Shown in pieces: positions 4,904 to 11,313 of a stretch of DNA of 11,313 bases. Location of the stretch: contig JAGWXN010000085.1 of the NCBI GenBank assembly GCA_018969885.1, positions 1-11,313 on the forward strand, in the 5' to 3' direction. Source of the DNA: Betaproteobacteria bacterium (lineage in GTDB: Bacteria; Pseudomonadota; Gammaproteobacteria; Burkholderiales; Burkholderiaceae). A model generated the notes under the pieces. That model had not been told where the DNA came from. It did no database searches and saw nothing but the letters and a program-made list of their open reading frames with translations. Both the position numbers and the translations under genes were made by a program. Every line of letters starts with the position of its first letter. The stretch's first letter is position 1.

Positions 4904-6685
4904 ATGCCTTCCAGACCGCTTGAAACCATACTGTCGCGCCATTGGCCGGCGCTCGTTTCGGTCGGTGTCTTCAGCCTGTTCTTTAACGCGCTGATGCTTA
5001 CCCTGCCGATCTACATGCTGTCCATCTTTTCGCATGTGCTCACCAGCAAAAACGCCGACACGCTGTGGCTGCTCACGCTGGTGGCGCTGCTCGCCCTGCT
5101 TCTGCAAGCAGTGGTTGACGCGGTGCGCTCGCGCCTGCTGGTTCGGGTTGGGTTATCGGTCGAAGCGGCGATCGGGCCCAGGGTAGTGGAGTCTTTGGTT
5201 GAGCGTCATCGCGATCCCTCGCCATCAGAGGCGCGCGCGCTCGGCGATGCCGGTGAGCTTCGGCGGTTTGTCTCCGACACGCATCTCATGGCGCTGATCG
5301 ATCTGCCGTTCGTACCGCTCTATCTGATGGTCATCACCTGGCTGCATCCGGTACTGGGTGCACTGGCCCTCACCGGGGCTGTGCTGCATCTGCTGATCGC
5401 TGCTGGGGGGGATCTTCTGCTCAGGCGCCCAATGCGTGAGGCCTCGGAAGCGCGCGAGCGGGGTCGGGTATTGACCGAGGACGTGATTCGTCACGGTGAT
5501 CTGATCCGTTCGATGGGGATGGTGTCAGCGCTCGCGGCGCGTCTGCGCCAGGCTGGCAACGAGTCCTTGCTCTGGTTTCAACGAAGCGCCGATCGCGCGT
5601 CCGGGCTGAGGTCAGTGGTCCGCGCGCTGCGTATTGGATTACAGATCGCGCTTTACTGCGCAGGTGCCTGGCTATTCCTGAGTGATCAGGTGATGGTGGG
5701 TGCCGTGGTTGCCGCGTCAGTCATGCTCGGACGCGTGATGACGCCGATCGATTCCGCGATTCCAGCGTGGCGCGCTGCCGTCAAGGCGCGCGAGGCCGTT
5801 AGAAGACTCGACGCGCTGCTTCATGATCCCGCCGTCGAGCCAGCCTTCGAGCGCGCTCCCGATTCGCCTGACCCTGCACGCTTCGAACTGCGCCGCGCCT
5901 CGGTTCGCGCACCGGGCACGGGCGCGGTATTACTCAATCGGATCACGCTCGCCGCACGGCCTGGTGAACTGCTCGGGATTGTCGGCGCGAGTGGCTCGGG
6001 CAAATCCATGCTTGGGCGGCTGATCGCAGGCGCTTGGTTGCCCGCGACCGGATCGCTGAGCCTCGATGGCCGAAGCGCCGCCGAATGGCCCTCCCATCAA
6101 CGTGCATCGATGGTGGGCTATTGCCCGCAGGAGCCACAACTGCTGACCGGAACGATCGAAGACAACATCAACCGCTTTGATGGCGCTGACGTTGGGCGTG
6201 AGCCGGTACGTCGCGCGGCTCGCAGAGTGGGGCTCGATACGTCGGTATCGGCCCTGCCTGATTCGTACACATCGTCCGTTGGAAACGGCGGGATGGTGTT
6301 ACCTGCGGGAATGCGTCAGCAGGTGGCGCTTGCACGCGCGTTCTATGGCGACCCCGGGTTGTTGATCCTCGATGAACCTGCTGCCTGGCTCGATCATGCA
6401 GGCCAGCAGGCCTTGCTCAGTTCAATCGACCAGGCGCGGGCGCGCGGCGCAGCGGTCGTCATGATCACCCATCAGCCCGCCCTGCTCAGAAACGCCAGCC
6501 GGATCGCTGTGATGAATGGTGGAACCCTCGAGATGGTCGGACCCGCTGACAAGGTGATGGCGCATCTGGCCGGGAAGCGGCTGGTCTCGCCTGAGGTGCC
6601 CTCTCAGGGCGTGGCGCCGGCGATGCGTGGGTTGTCCGGCTCGACGGTGCCAGCCGCACCCGCTTCCGTCGGGGCACTGTCATGA
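4904..6685 (+). CDS. Type I secretion ABC transporter, PrtD/AprD family
   Basis: Inner-membrane ATPase/permease that would recognise the C-terminal signal of the RTX protein and drive its export through the HlyD-type channel. The ATG at 4904 is preferred to a TTG at 4802 because it has AGGGGG upstream and gives 593 aa, near the usual PrtD length, with the first membrane helix at about 17-39. Further helices lie at about 53-71, 128-147, 149-168, 254-269 and 273-289. The nucleotide-binding domain has Walker A GASGSGKS (361-368), Q-loop YCPQ (Q409), Walker B LLILDEP with Glu491, a D-loop reading AAWLD, and H-loop His523. The ABC signature is LPAGM (466-470) where LSGGQ is expected, followed by normal RQQVALARA context. 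The last 40 or so residues are a Pro/Ala/Ser-rich tail. Its stop overlaps the next start (ATGA), indicating translational coupling. Confidence 0.93.
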   Translation: MPSRPLETILSRHWPALVSVGVFSLFFNALMLTLPIYMLSIFSHVLTSKNADTLWLLTLVALLALLLQAVVDAVRSRLLVRVGLSVEAAIGPRVVESLVERHRDPSPSEARALGDAGELRRFVSDTHLMALIDLPFVPLYLMVITWLHPVLGALALTGAVLHLLIAAGGDLLLRRPMREASEARERGRVLTEDVIRHGDLIRSMGMVSALAARLRQAGNESLLWFQRSADRASGLRSVVRALRIGLQIALYCAGAWLFLSDQVMVGAVVAASVMLGRVMTPIDSAIPAWRAAVKAREAVRRLDALLHDPAVEPAFERAPDSPDPARFELRRASVRAPGTGAVLLNRITLAARPGELLGIVGASGSGKSMLGRLIAGAWLPATGSLSLDGRSAAEWPSHQRASMVGYCPQEPQLLTGTIEDNINRFDGADVGREPVRRAARRVGLDTSVSALPDSYTSSVGNGGMVLPAGMRQQVALARAFYGDPGLLILDEPAAWLDHAGQQALLSSIDQARARGAAVVMITHQPALLRNASRIAVMNGGTLEMVGPADKVMAHLAGKRLVSPEVPSQGVAPAMRGLSGSTVPAAPASVGALS

Positions 6686-8049
6686 ACCGCAGCCATGACG
6701 AGAATGTGCCCACGCAGGCACGGGGCAAACCCGGGACCGATACGACGGCAGCGGCGCACCTGGACCGCGATCTGGCTCGAAGCAGTCGCCGTCTGATGCT
6801 GACGGGTTCGCTGTCGCTCCTCTTTGGCGCTGGCGCGCTTGGGTCATGGGCTGCATTGGCGCCCCTCACGACCGCAGCGCTTGCCAACGGGTATGTCAAG
6901 GTCGCCGGAGAACGGAAGACGATTCAGCATCTTGAGGGCGGCATCGTGCGCGAAATTCTCGTGAGGGAGGGGCAGACGGTCAACAAGGGACAGGTACTCC
7001 TCAGGCTGGTGGATGTCACTGCTCGCGCCCGGCAGGCGCTCCTGATGGTCGAGCATGACGCGCTGCTTGCCGAGTTCGCGCGACTCGAGGCCGAGCGTGA
7101 TAACCGACCGAGTCCGGTCTTTTCAGAGGCGCTCTTGGCGCGGCGGCACGACGATGCGGTATCTCGCCTCATTGCCGGCGAACTGAATCTCTTCAACAGT
7201 CGCCGCGCCTCATTTGTTGGCCAGGTCGACGTGCTTGAACAGCGCAAGCGCCAGGCGCGCGAAAAAATTGATGGTCGGCTATCTGAGATTGCTTCGACGC
7301 GCACCCAGCTTGATTTCATTCTTGAGGAGCTCCGCGGGGCGGAGTCGCTTCTCGAGCAGGGCATGTATCTGCGAACGCGTTACTACGCGCTCAAGCGTAC
7401 CGAGGCAAATCTGGAGGGTACGATTGCGAGGCTGTCTGCCGATGTGGCGGAGGCGCAGGCGCAGATCGGCGAGACCGAACTCCGCATCATCGATTTGCGT
7501 AACCAGCTCGGGCGTGAGGTCAATGACCGGCTGCAGGACATTCGCGCCAAGCTGCGCGATCTTGCCGAGCGGATCGATGCGTCGGCCGAGGTGCTTTCGC
7601 GAACCGAGGTTGTCGCCCCCGACGCAGGCACCGTGATCGGCCTTCAGGTACACACCGCAGGCGGCGTGGTTGCGGCAGGCGAGCCGATCATGCAGATTGT
7701 TCCGACTGGCGACCGGCTCGTTGTCGAGGCTCAGGTTCAATTGCAGGACATCAACCGGATCTGGCCCGGCATGCCCGCCGAGGTTCGCTTTTCAGCGTTC
7801 AATAGCCGCGCCACGCCGGTTTTCACGGCACGCGTGAGCCGTGTGTCGCCCGATCGTTTCGTGGATGCGGCGCGGCAGCGCGCGTATTTCGTGGCCCAGG
7901 TGGAGATTGATCGCCATCTCGCGGGCACGATTGAGTTACAGCCTGGCATGCCCGCCGAGGTCTATTTTGTCGAGGGTGAGCGAACGCCGCTCGACTATCT
8001 CCTCAAGCCGCTGCGTGAGCAGTTCCGGCGCGCGATGATCGAGCGCTAA
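6682..8049 (+). CDS. HlyD/PrtE-family periplasmic adaptor (membrane fusion protein)
   Basis: A 455-residue adaptor that would link the ABC exporter to an outer-membrane TolC-type channel. A single N-terminal membrane helix lies at about 38-60 (LMLTGSLSLLFGAGALGSW) after a cytoplasmic tail. The first lipoyl half-motif is at about 70-108, including the family hallmark IQHLEGGIV (81-89) and VREGQTVNKGQVLL. Long heptad-rich helices (about 110-145 and 175-305) form the coiled-coil hairpin. The second lipoyl half follows at about 310-343 (VVAPDAGTVIGLQVHTAGGVV), then the HlyD-type beta-barrel to the C-terminus, with PGMPAEV occurring twice (about 362-368 and 421-427). The start overlaps the exporter stop by 4 nt, with GGGG 7 nt upstream. 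No outer-membrane gene follows; a terminator-like hairpin does. Confidence 0.95.
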   Translation: MNRSHDENVPTQARGKPGTDTTAAAHLDRDLARSSRRLMLTGSLSLLFGAGALGSWAALAPLTTAALANGYVKVAGERKTIQHLEGGIVREILVREGQTVNKGQVLLRLVDVTARARQALLMVEHDALLAEFARLEAERDNRPSPVFSEALLARRHDDAVSRLIAGELNLFNSRRASFVGQVDVLEQRKRQAREKIDGRLSEIASTRTQLDFILEELRGAESLLEQGMYLRTRYYALKRTEANLEGTIARLSADVAEAQAQIGETELRIIDLRNQLGREVNDRLQDIRAKLRDLAERIDASAEVLSRTEVVAPDAGTVIGLQVHTAGGVVAAGEPIMQIVPTGDRLVVEAQVQLQDINRIWPGMPAEVRFSAFNSRATPVFTARVSRVSPDRFVDAARQRAYFVAQVEIDRHLAGTIELQPGMPAEVYFVEGERTPLDYLLKPLREQFRRAMIER

Positions 8050-8067
8050 CCGCCCAAATCATCGTGG

Positions 8068-8095
8068 CTGGCCGGGCGCTTGACTGCCCGGCCAG
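8068..8095. terminator. Bidirectional terminator-like hairpin
   Basis: CTGGCCGGGC (8068-8077) and GCCCGGCCAG (8086-8095) form a perfect 10-bp stem with an 8-nt loop. It sits 18 bp after the adaptor stop and 9 bp past the stop of the convergent fibronectin-domain gene, so it could end transcription on both strands. No strong T-run follows on either strand. Confidence 0.7.
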
Positions 8096-8104
8096 TCAAT
8101 GACA

Positions 8105-9247
8105 TCAGCGAGGCGTGCTGTCCTGCCAGCAGGCGATGGGCTCGCCGCAATCAAACGACCCACCGCCGCCCGATCCGCCGCCCGATCCGTCACTGTCGCC
8201 GCCGCCACCGGTGGCCGTGGTGGAGACCTCGGCCGATGGCGCGCTTTCGCCTGCCGCGGTGAGTGCCGTCACGATGTAGTAGTAGGTGATACCGCCAATG
8301 GGTACAGAATCGGCCAGCGTGGTTTGCGTGGAGCCATCGATGCGAGTGGCCGCGCTCAGGTTGGCCGCGATGTCGGGTTGCACGGACCGATAAACACGGT
8401 AGCCCAGGATATCGGCAATATTTGCCGGTATGGTCGGTGCCTGCCAGGACAGCGCAACGGAACGCTCGGTGTCCGAACTGGCCTGAGCGGTCAGGTCGCG
8501 CGGCGCTCCAGGTACGGGCACACGCGGGCTCGCCGAGACCTGCTGTGACACAGGACCTTCACCGCCCGCGCCCACGGCCGTCACCACATAGTAATAGGTC
8601 GATCCATTCTGAAGGCCCGTGTGGACGAGCGGGTTGGTGGCTGCATCAACCCGTGACCCGTTCGACTTGTTGACGTTGGGTTGGGTGGACCAGTAGATGC
8701 GATATTGCTCGGCGTGCGGCACAGCCTGCCAGGACACCGTATTGATCGAGTCCCCGGGTAGCGCGGTCACGCTCGTGGGTGCTCCGGGCGGCAGCAGCGC
8801 CGATACTTCGGCAGATGGCGCGCTTTCGCCCGCAGCATTCACTGCGGTTACGATGTAGTGATAGGGCTTGCCCGCAGGGAGTCCGTCGTGCAGAAACGGT
8901 GACGAGGCTTCCCGGATCACCTTGGCTGTCGATGGCGTCACACCGCGTGACTCTGACCAGTAAACGTTATAGGCGTCTGCGCCGGCCGACGGTATCCATC
9001 TGAGGGTGATTGACGGGCTGTTGCCAACGGTTGCAACCAGCCCGCTCACCGCGGCCGGGGGTGATGCAAGCGCGGCGTTATCGGGTTCGGTACCTGTGCC
9101 TCCCCCGCCGCTCGAACCGCAGCCTGCGAGCGTGCCCAGCGCGAGCGTCGCGAGCGTGATGCGCCAGGGAGCGCGCGAGGGGGAGGGGGCGGGCGGCACG
9201 CGCCTCGGGCGTGAGCCATTGAGCCCGCTTGATGTGGGATGCAGCAT
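8105..9247 (-). CDS. Lipoprotein with three fibronectin type III domains
   Basis: A 380-residue predicted lipoprotein. An unusually long basic, Pro-rich n-region (1-28) precedes the hydrophobic core and lipobox LAGC, with C43 the lipidated residue. The next residues are Gly-Ser, without the Asp inner-membrane retention signal, so outer-membrane sorting is expected. A Gly/Thr linker is followed by three FN3 domains at about 64-152, 155-247 and 248-346, each with the typical W in strand B and a Y-x-Y/YYYIVTAV strand before an AGE turn. A Gly/Ser linker (about 347-364) leads to a short tail with two cysteines (FDCGEPIACW). AGGA lies close upstream of the ATG. FN3 modules mediate binding to proteins or polysaccharides; the ligand is unknown. 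It converges on the RTX operon, so a shared surface role is only a possibility. Confidence 0.85.
   Translation of the reverse strand: MLHPTSSGLNGSRPRRVPPAPSPSRAPWRITLATLALGTLAGCGSSGGGGTGTEPDNAALASPPAAVSGLVATVGNSPSITLRWIPSAGADAYNVYWSESRGVTPSTAKVIREASSPFLHDGLPAGKPYHYIVTAVNAAGESAPSAEVSALLPPGAPTSVTALPGDSINTVSWQAVPHAEQYRIYWSTQPNVNKSNGSRVDAATNPLVHTGLQNGSTYYYVVTAVGAGGEGPVSQQVSASPRVPVPGAPRDLTAQASSDTERSVALSWQAPTIPANIADILGYRVYRSVQPDIAANLSAATRIDGSTQTTLADSVPIGGITYYYIVTALTAAGESAPSAEVSTTATGGGGDSDGSGGGSGGGGSFDCGEPIACWQDSTPR
8235..8830 (-). repeat. Direct repeat between FN3 domains 1 and 3
   Basis: The 17-bp GATGGCGCGCTTTCGCC is identical at 8235-8251 and 8814-8830, inside similar flanking sequence. At protein level both encode AAGESAPSAEVS at the end of an FN3 domain. 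The middle domain has a diverged version (AGGEGPVSQQVS). This fits domain duplication with later divergence of the middle copy. Confidence 0.7.
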
Positions 9248-9490
9248 GGTCCTGAATCTCCTGGGTGAAGAGGCGTGATGAGCCTCGGCCCGCGAGTGTT
9301 TCAGGGGGGTGCTGTGTCCTCGTTGACAGGCGGCAATATCGACGAGGCGACCGGAAAATGGCTTGATCTCGCCAAGCGGCCTGATTGAGCGATGGCAAGC
9401 GAAGACCGGTGCGCGTTTAGGCGAGCACGCGGGGGGCGCACGGATGGGGGAGCGGCAAGCTGCCCGGACGCCCCGGGCGCGGGTGTTTGC
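9248..9490. other. Intergenic region upstream of the FN3 lipoprotein gene
   Basis: This 243-bp stretch separates two minus-strand genes and should hold the lipoprotein promoter. I see no convincing sigma-70 or sigma-54 promoter. Two minus-strand GG/GC pairs have 9 rather than 10 bp spacing. No conserved ORF is visible apart from the hairpin listed at 9462-9478. Confidence 0.35.
9462..9478 (-). terminator. Possible weak terminator hairpin
   Basis: GCCCGG (9462-9467) and CCGGGC (9473-9478) form a 6-bp stem with a 5-nt loop, 12 bp downstream of the stop of the small minus-strand gene. There is no T-run, and such dyads are easy to find by chance in GC-rich DNA. Confidence 0.3.
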
Positions 9491-9715
9491 CTACTGGCCG
9501 GGGAGCAGCCGCCCGAAGGGCTGCCCGCGGCTAGCGCCTGAGGCAATGACGCACAGGTTGCCCTCGACGTTGCAGACCTCGACATAGCGGCGCGCAAACT
9601 GCCGCTCGGTCTGTCCGACATGCGCCTCTGCAGCGACCTGCATCAATGGGATCAGCAGCGCGACGAGTGCGGCGAGCACGAGGATCAGATCGAGGATGAT
9701 GCGGGGGTGCTTCAT
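9491..9715 (-). CDS. Small exported or membrane-anchored protein, unknown function
   Basis: A 74-residue ORF that I do not recognise. MKHPR is followed by a hydrophobic helix (about 6-28) and then AAEA-H, which could be a signal-peptidase site near residues 28-31 or the end of a membrane anchor. The remaining 40-odd residues contain two cysteines seven apart (C48, C55; VCNVEGNLC), suggesting a small disulfide loop in the periplasm. The clean signal-like N-terminus argues that it is real. Against it are its small size and the absence of a Shine-Dalgarno before the ATG. It follows the peptidase gene on the same strand after 144 bp. Confidence 0.5.
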   Translation of the reverse strand: MKHPRIILDLILVLAALVALLIPLMQVAAEAHVGQTERQFARRYVEVCNVEGNLCVIASGASRGQPFGRLLPGQ

Positions 9716-9786
9716 CAGTGGTGCGATGGCGGAGGGGGGTAAGCGTCGGGATCAATCGGGTTGGAAAGAGCCGGAAACCGAGTTCG

Positions 9787-9792
9787 ATGATA
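9787..9792 (-). promoter_or_regulatory. Possible -10 box for the small exported-protein gene
   Basis: On the minus strand TATCAT (plus-strand ATGATA) matches TATAAT at five of six positions. It lies about 70 bp upstream of the 74-residue ORF, in an AT-richer patch of the otherwise GC-rich 9716-9859 gap. No good -35 box is seen at 16-18 bp, so the call is weak. Confidence 0.25.
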
Positions 9793-9859
9793 AAGCATGT
9801 CCAGCGCCGACCGTACTCAGGATGCCGTTTGGGGTGGGGCTCGTTACGCGCGCGCCCGG

Positions 9860-11011
9860 CTACGGTGCGCACTCGGCGATGGCCAGTGCAGTGACGCTCT
9901 GCGCGATGGCGCATGCCCGACCGAGATCAATGCTGGTTGGCCAGCGGTCTTCCGGCGCATGGAACCACGGGTTGCTGCCAATCAGTGACAGATAGCGGCC
10001 GCCGCGCTGCTCGATCTCATGAGCCTCGCCGCTAGCCTTGCCGCCGGTGACCGCGAGGATCGCGTCGGCGGGATAGCCTTGGCTCTCGAGCAGTGTGCGC
10101 ATCCGGTCAGCGAGTCCGTCGACATTGCTTCGTACCGTCAATGCAGGTGCGGTCGCTGTACCGAGGTTGGCGCCCAGGTGAATGACCAGCGCTGATTCGT
10201 TCGCCAGTTTCGGTTCGATCGCAAAAGCGTGATGGGCACCCAGGTGTCCGAGTTCATGTCCGCAGGTGGCCAGTCCGATGACCGCGCGTCGGCGAGCGGC
10301 AGAGGCTGCGAGTGCCTGCAGACAATGCAGCCAGGCAAAGACGCCGCCTGCGCGCTCGGCCGTGCTGGTCCACCAGGACGTGCGCGGGGTCAGGAGGAGC
10401 AAGGGTGGGCCTTCGCCTGCCAGCTGTACGCGTAGATTGCGTGAATCGGCGACTTCATATCGGCCCGTGGCTGTGACCGTCACCTGCGCTGCGTGTTCGC
10501 TCAGCATGGCGACCGCCTGCGCGTCTCGTCCTGCGATCTGAAGCACTGGCGGCCCGAAGGGACGGTCGCTGTCGTGTGCATTAAGGGGGGCCAGGCCACC
10601 GTCGCGCGTGGTGAGTGCAATCACGATAGCGCGGTGACGACTATCGGCGCGGGCGCGCGAAAAGGCATTATCGGGGAGGCTTGCCATCGCGGGTTCCATG
10701 ACGGCGAAGCCGATATCGGTGTCTGAGCCCAGCGGGCCGATGAGTCCCGTGACACCGTGCCGTTCTGTGAGTCCACCGTCAAACAAGGGTAAGCCTTCGA
10801 TGCGCGGTGTGCCGTGCGCATGAAGTGACGCCTCAGCGGGTAAAAACCGCTTAAAGCTGACACGCTGGAAAGTCGTGTGCAGGGCCTGCGCGCCGCCGAG
10901 TTGCTCGGCGAGCCAGGCGGCCGACGCGAGGTCACCCGTTGAGCCCGCGCGCCGCTCACCAAAGCTGTCGTACCGGGCGAAGAAACCCGCCGCTGGGGCC
11001 GGATTGTTCAT
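9860..11011 (-). CDS. M28-like peptidase family protein with degenerate metal site
   Basis: A 383-residue protein without a signal peptide, probably cytoplasmic. The C-terminal half has the layout of M28 zinc aminopeptidases: a strand ending LLLLTPRTSWWTSTAERAGG (about 204-223) where these enzymes have HxD and later GADDNASG, then the small-residue helix, then GLATCGHELGHLGAHHAF (about 247-263) where they have the catalytic Glu pair, and finally NPWFHAPEDRW (about 337-347) with the last His. Most canonical ligands are thus missing (TPR in place of HxD, VIHLGANLG without the usual Asp), while E253 and H341 remain. From memory, proteins with a TPRxxWW...ERGGG signature recur in alpha- and betaproteobacteria, so this is a conserved variant rather than decay. 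Its ATG overlaps the stop of the upstream Bug-protein gene by 4 nt, so the two are translationally coupled. Function is unknown. Confidence 0.75.
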   Translation of the reverse strand: MNNPAPAAGFFARYDSFGERRAGSTGDLASAAWLAEQLGGAQALHTTFQRVSFKRFLPAEASLHAHGTPRIEGLPLFDGGLTERHGVTGLIGPLGSDTDIGFAVMEPAMASLPDNAFSRARADSRHRAIVIALTTRDGGLAPLNAHDSDRPFGPPVLQIAGRDAQAVAMLSEHAAQVTVTATGRYEVADSRNLRVQLAGEGPPLLLLTPRTSWWTSTAERAGGVFAWLHCLQALAASAARRRAVIGLATCGHELGHLGAHHAFAIEPKLANESALVIHLGANLGTATAPALTVRSNVDGLADRMRTLLESQGYPADAILAVTGGKASGEAHEIEQRGGRYLSLIGSNPWFHAPEDRWPTSIDLGRACAIAQSVTALAIAECAP

Positions 11012-11313
11012 TCGGCGCGTACGCCTGAGAGCGCGATCAGATCCTTGAGCCGTTTTAATTCAATCGCCCATTCTTCGCGATAGGCAGCCGGATTGCTGGA
11101 CAGGACAATCGAGCCGCCCTCGTCAGCGATGCGCTTACGCAGGTCGGCATCGCGTGTCATGGCCTCGGAAAACGCGCCAGCGATTTTGTCGACGACGGCC
11201 GGAGAAAGTCCTGCAGGCCCCACCACAGAGGAACCGCTGATGACCACGGGTCCACCCTTGAGAGTTTCTGCGAGCGTGGGGACATCGGGGAGCGCCGTCA
11301 TTCTGACCGAGCC
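11008..11313 (-). CDS. Bug/TctC-family solute-binding protein, C-terminal part
   Basis: The 3' end of a periplasmic tripartite tricarboxylate transporter receptor-like protein; the gene continues beyond the right edge and no start is in the window. The 101 visible residues begin GSVRMTALPDVPTLAETLKG, the typical R..alPdvPTlaE signature of the family, followed by GPAGLSPAVVDKIAGAF (the gPaGtp.evv.kl block), a helix with DADLRKRIADEG, and the final helix ending AIELKRLKDLIALSGV. Such proteins bind carboxylates and related small organic acids and are greatly expanded in Burkholderiales, often without transporter genes nearby. The stop (TGA) overlaps the start of the M28-like gene, suggesting that the bound ligand and the peptidase-like protein belong to one pathway. 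The ligand is not readable from the sequence. Confidence 0.88.
   Translation of the reverse strand, partial: GSVRMTALPDVPTLAETLKGGPVVISGSSVVGPAGLSPAVVDKIAGAFSEAMTRDADLRKRIADEGGSIVLSSNPAAYREEWAIELKRLKDLIALSGVRAE

Noticed and set aside
9371..9387. GG/GC pairs upstream of the FN3 lipoprotein gene as a second sigma-54 promoter
   Set aside because: The spacing is 9 rather than 10 bp and the flanking consensus is poor; sigma-54 promoters do not tolerate this.
9531..9914. 127-residue minus-strand ORF overlapping the small exported protein and the peptidase 3' end
   Set aside because: Arg/His-rich frame-shifted translation that overlaps the real peptidase gene; the neighbouring frame has the signal-like helix.

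Overview
This is a GC-rich window from a Gram-negative proteobacterium. It is probably a betaproteobacterium of the Burkholderiales. The clues are a Bug/TctC-type solute-binding protein at the right edge, the wording of the miaB N-terminus at the left edge, a PrtD/HlyD type I secretion pair, and a sigma-54 activator. The order-level assignment is inference.

Layout. The left edge holds the first codons of miaB on the minus strand (1-77). Divergent from it is a short-chain dehydrogenase/reductase (138-1055, +), which converges across a 9-bp GC hairpin on a small exported protein of unknown function (1093-1464, -). After a 278-bp divergent intergenic region comes the centrepiece (1743-8049, +). 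It has four genes: a sigma-54 activator with no sensory domain, a 590-residue RTX protein that is almost entirely an unbroken run of nonapeptide calcium-binding repeats, a PrtD-like ABC exporter, and an HlyD/PrtE-like membrane fusion protein overlapping it by 4 nt. A 10-bp terminator-like hairpin (8068-8095) closes the cluster.

The remaining genes are on the minus strand: a lipoprotein with three fibronectin type III domains (8105-9247), a small exported or membrane-anchored protein (9491-9715), a degenerate M28-like peptidase (9860-11011), and the 3' end of a Bug-family solute-binding protein (from 11008) that overlaps the peptidase by 4 nt.

How the parts fit. The gap between the activator gene and the RTX gene carries a near-perfect -24/-12 sigma-54 promoter (2905-2920), a possible IHF site (2886-2898), and nested repeats about 95-130 bp upstream of the predicted start (2802-2844) that could be enhancer sites. 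Read together, this looks like a self-contained circuit in which a local sigma-54 activator switches on an RTX protein and its exporter. No outer-membrane TolC-like protein is present, so one encoded elsewhere is presumably used. The exporter has a degenerate ABC signature (LPAGM instead of LSGGQ), the activator has HAFTGA instead of GAFTGA, and the exporter's ribosome-binding site lies in the loop of a hairpin that abuts its start codon. These are the most unusual points of the window.
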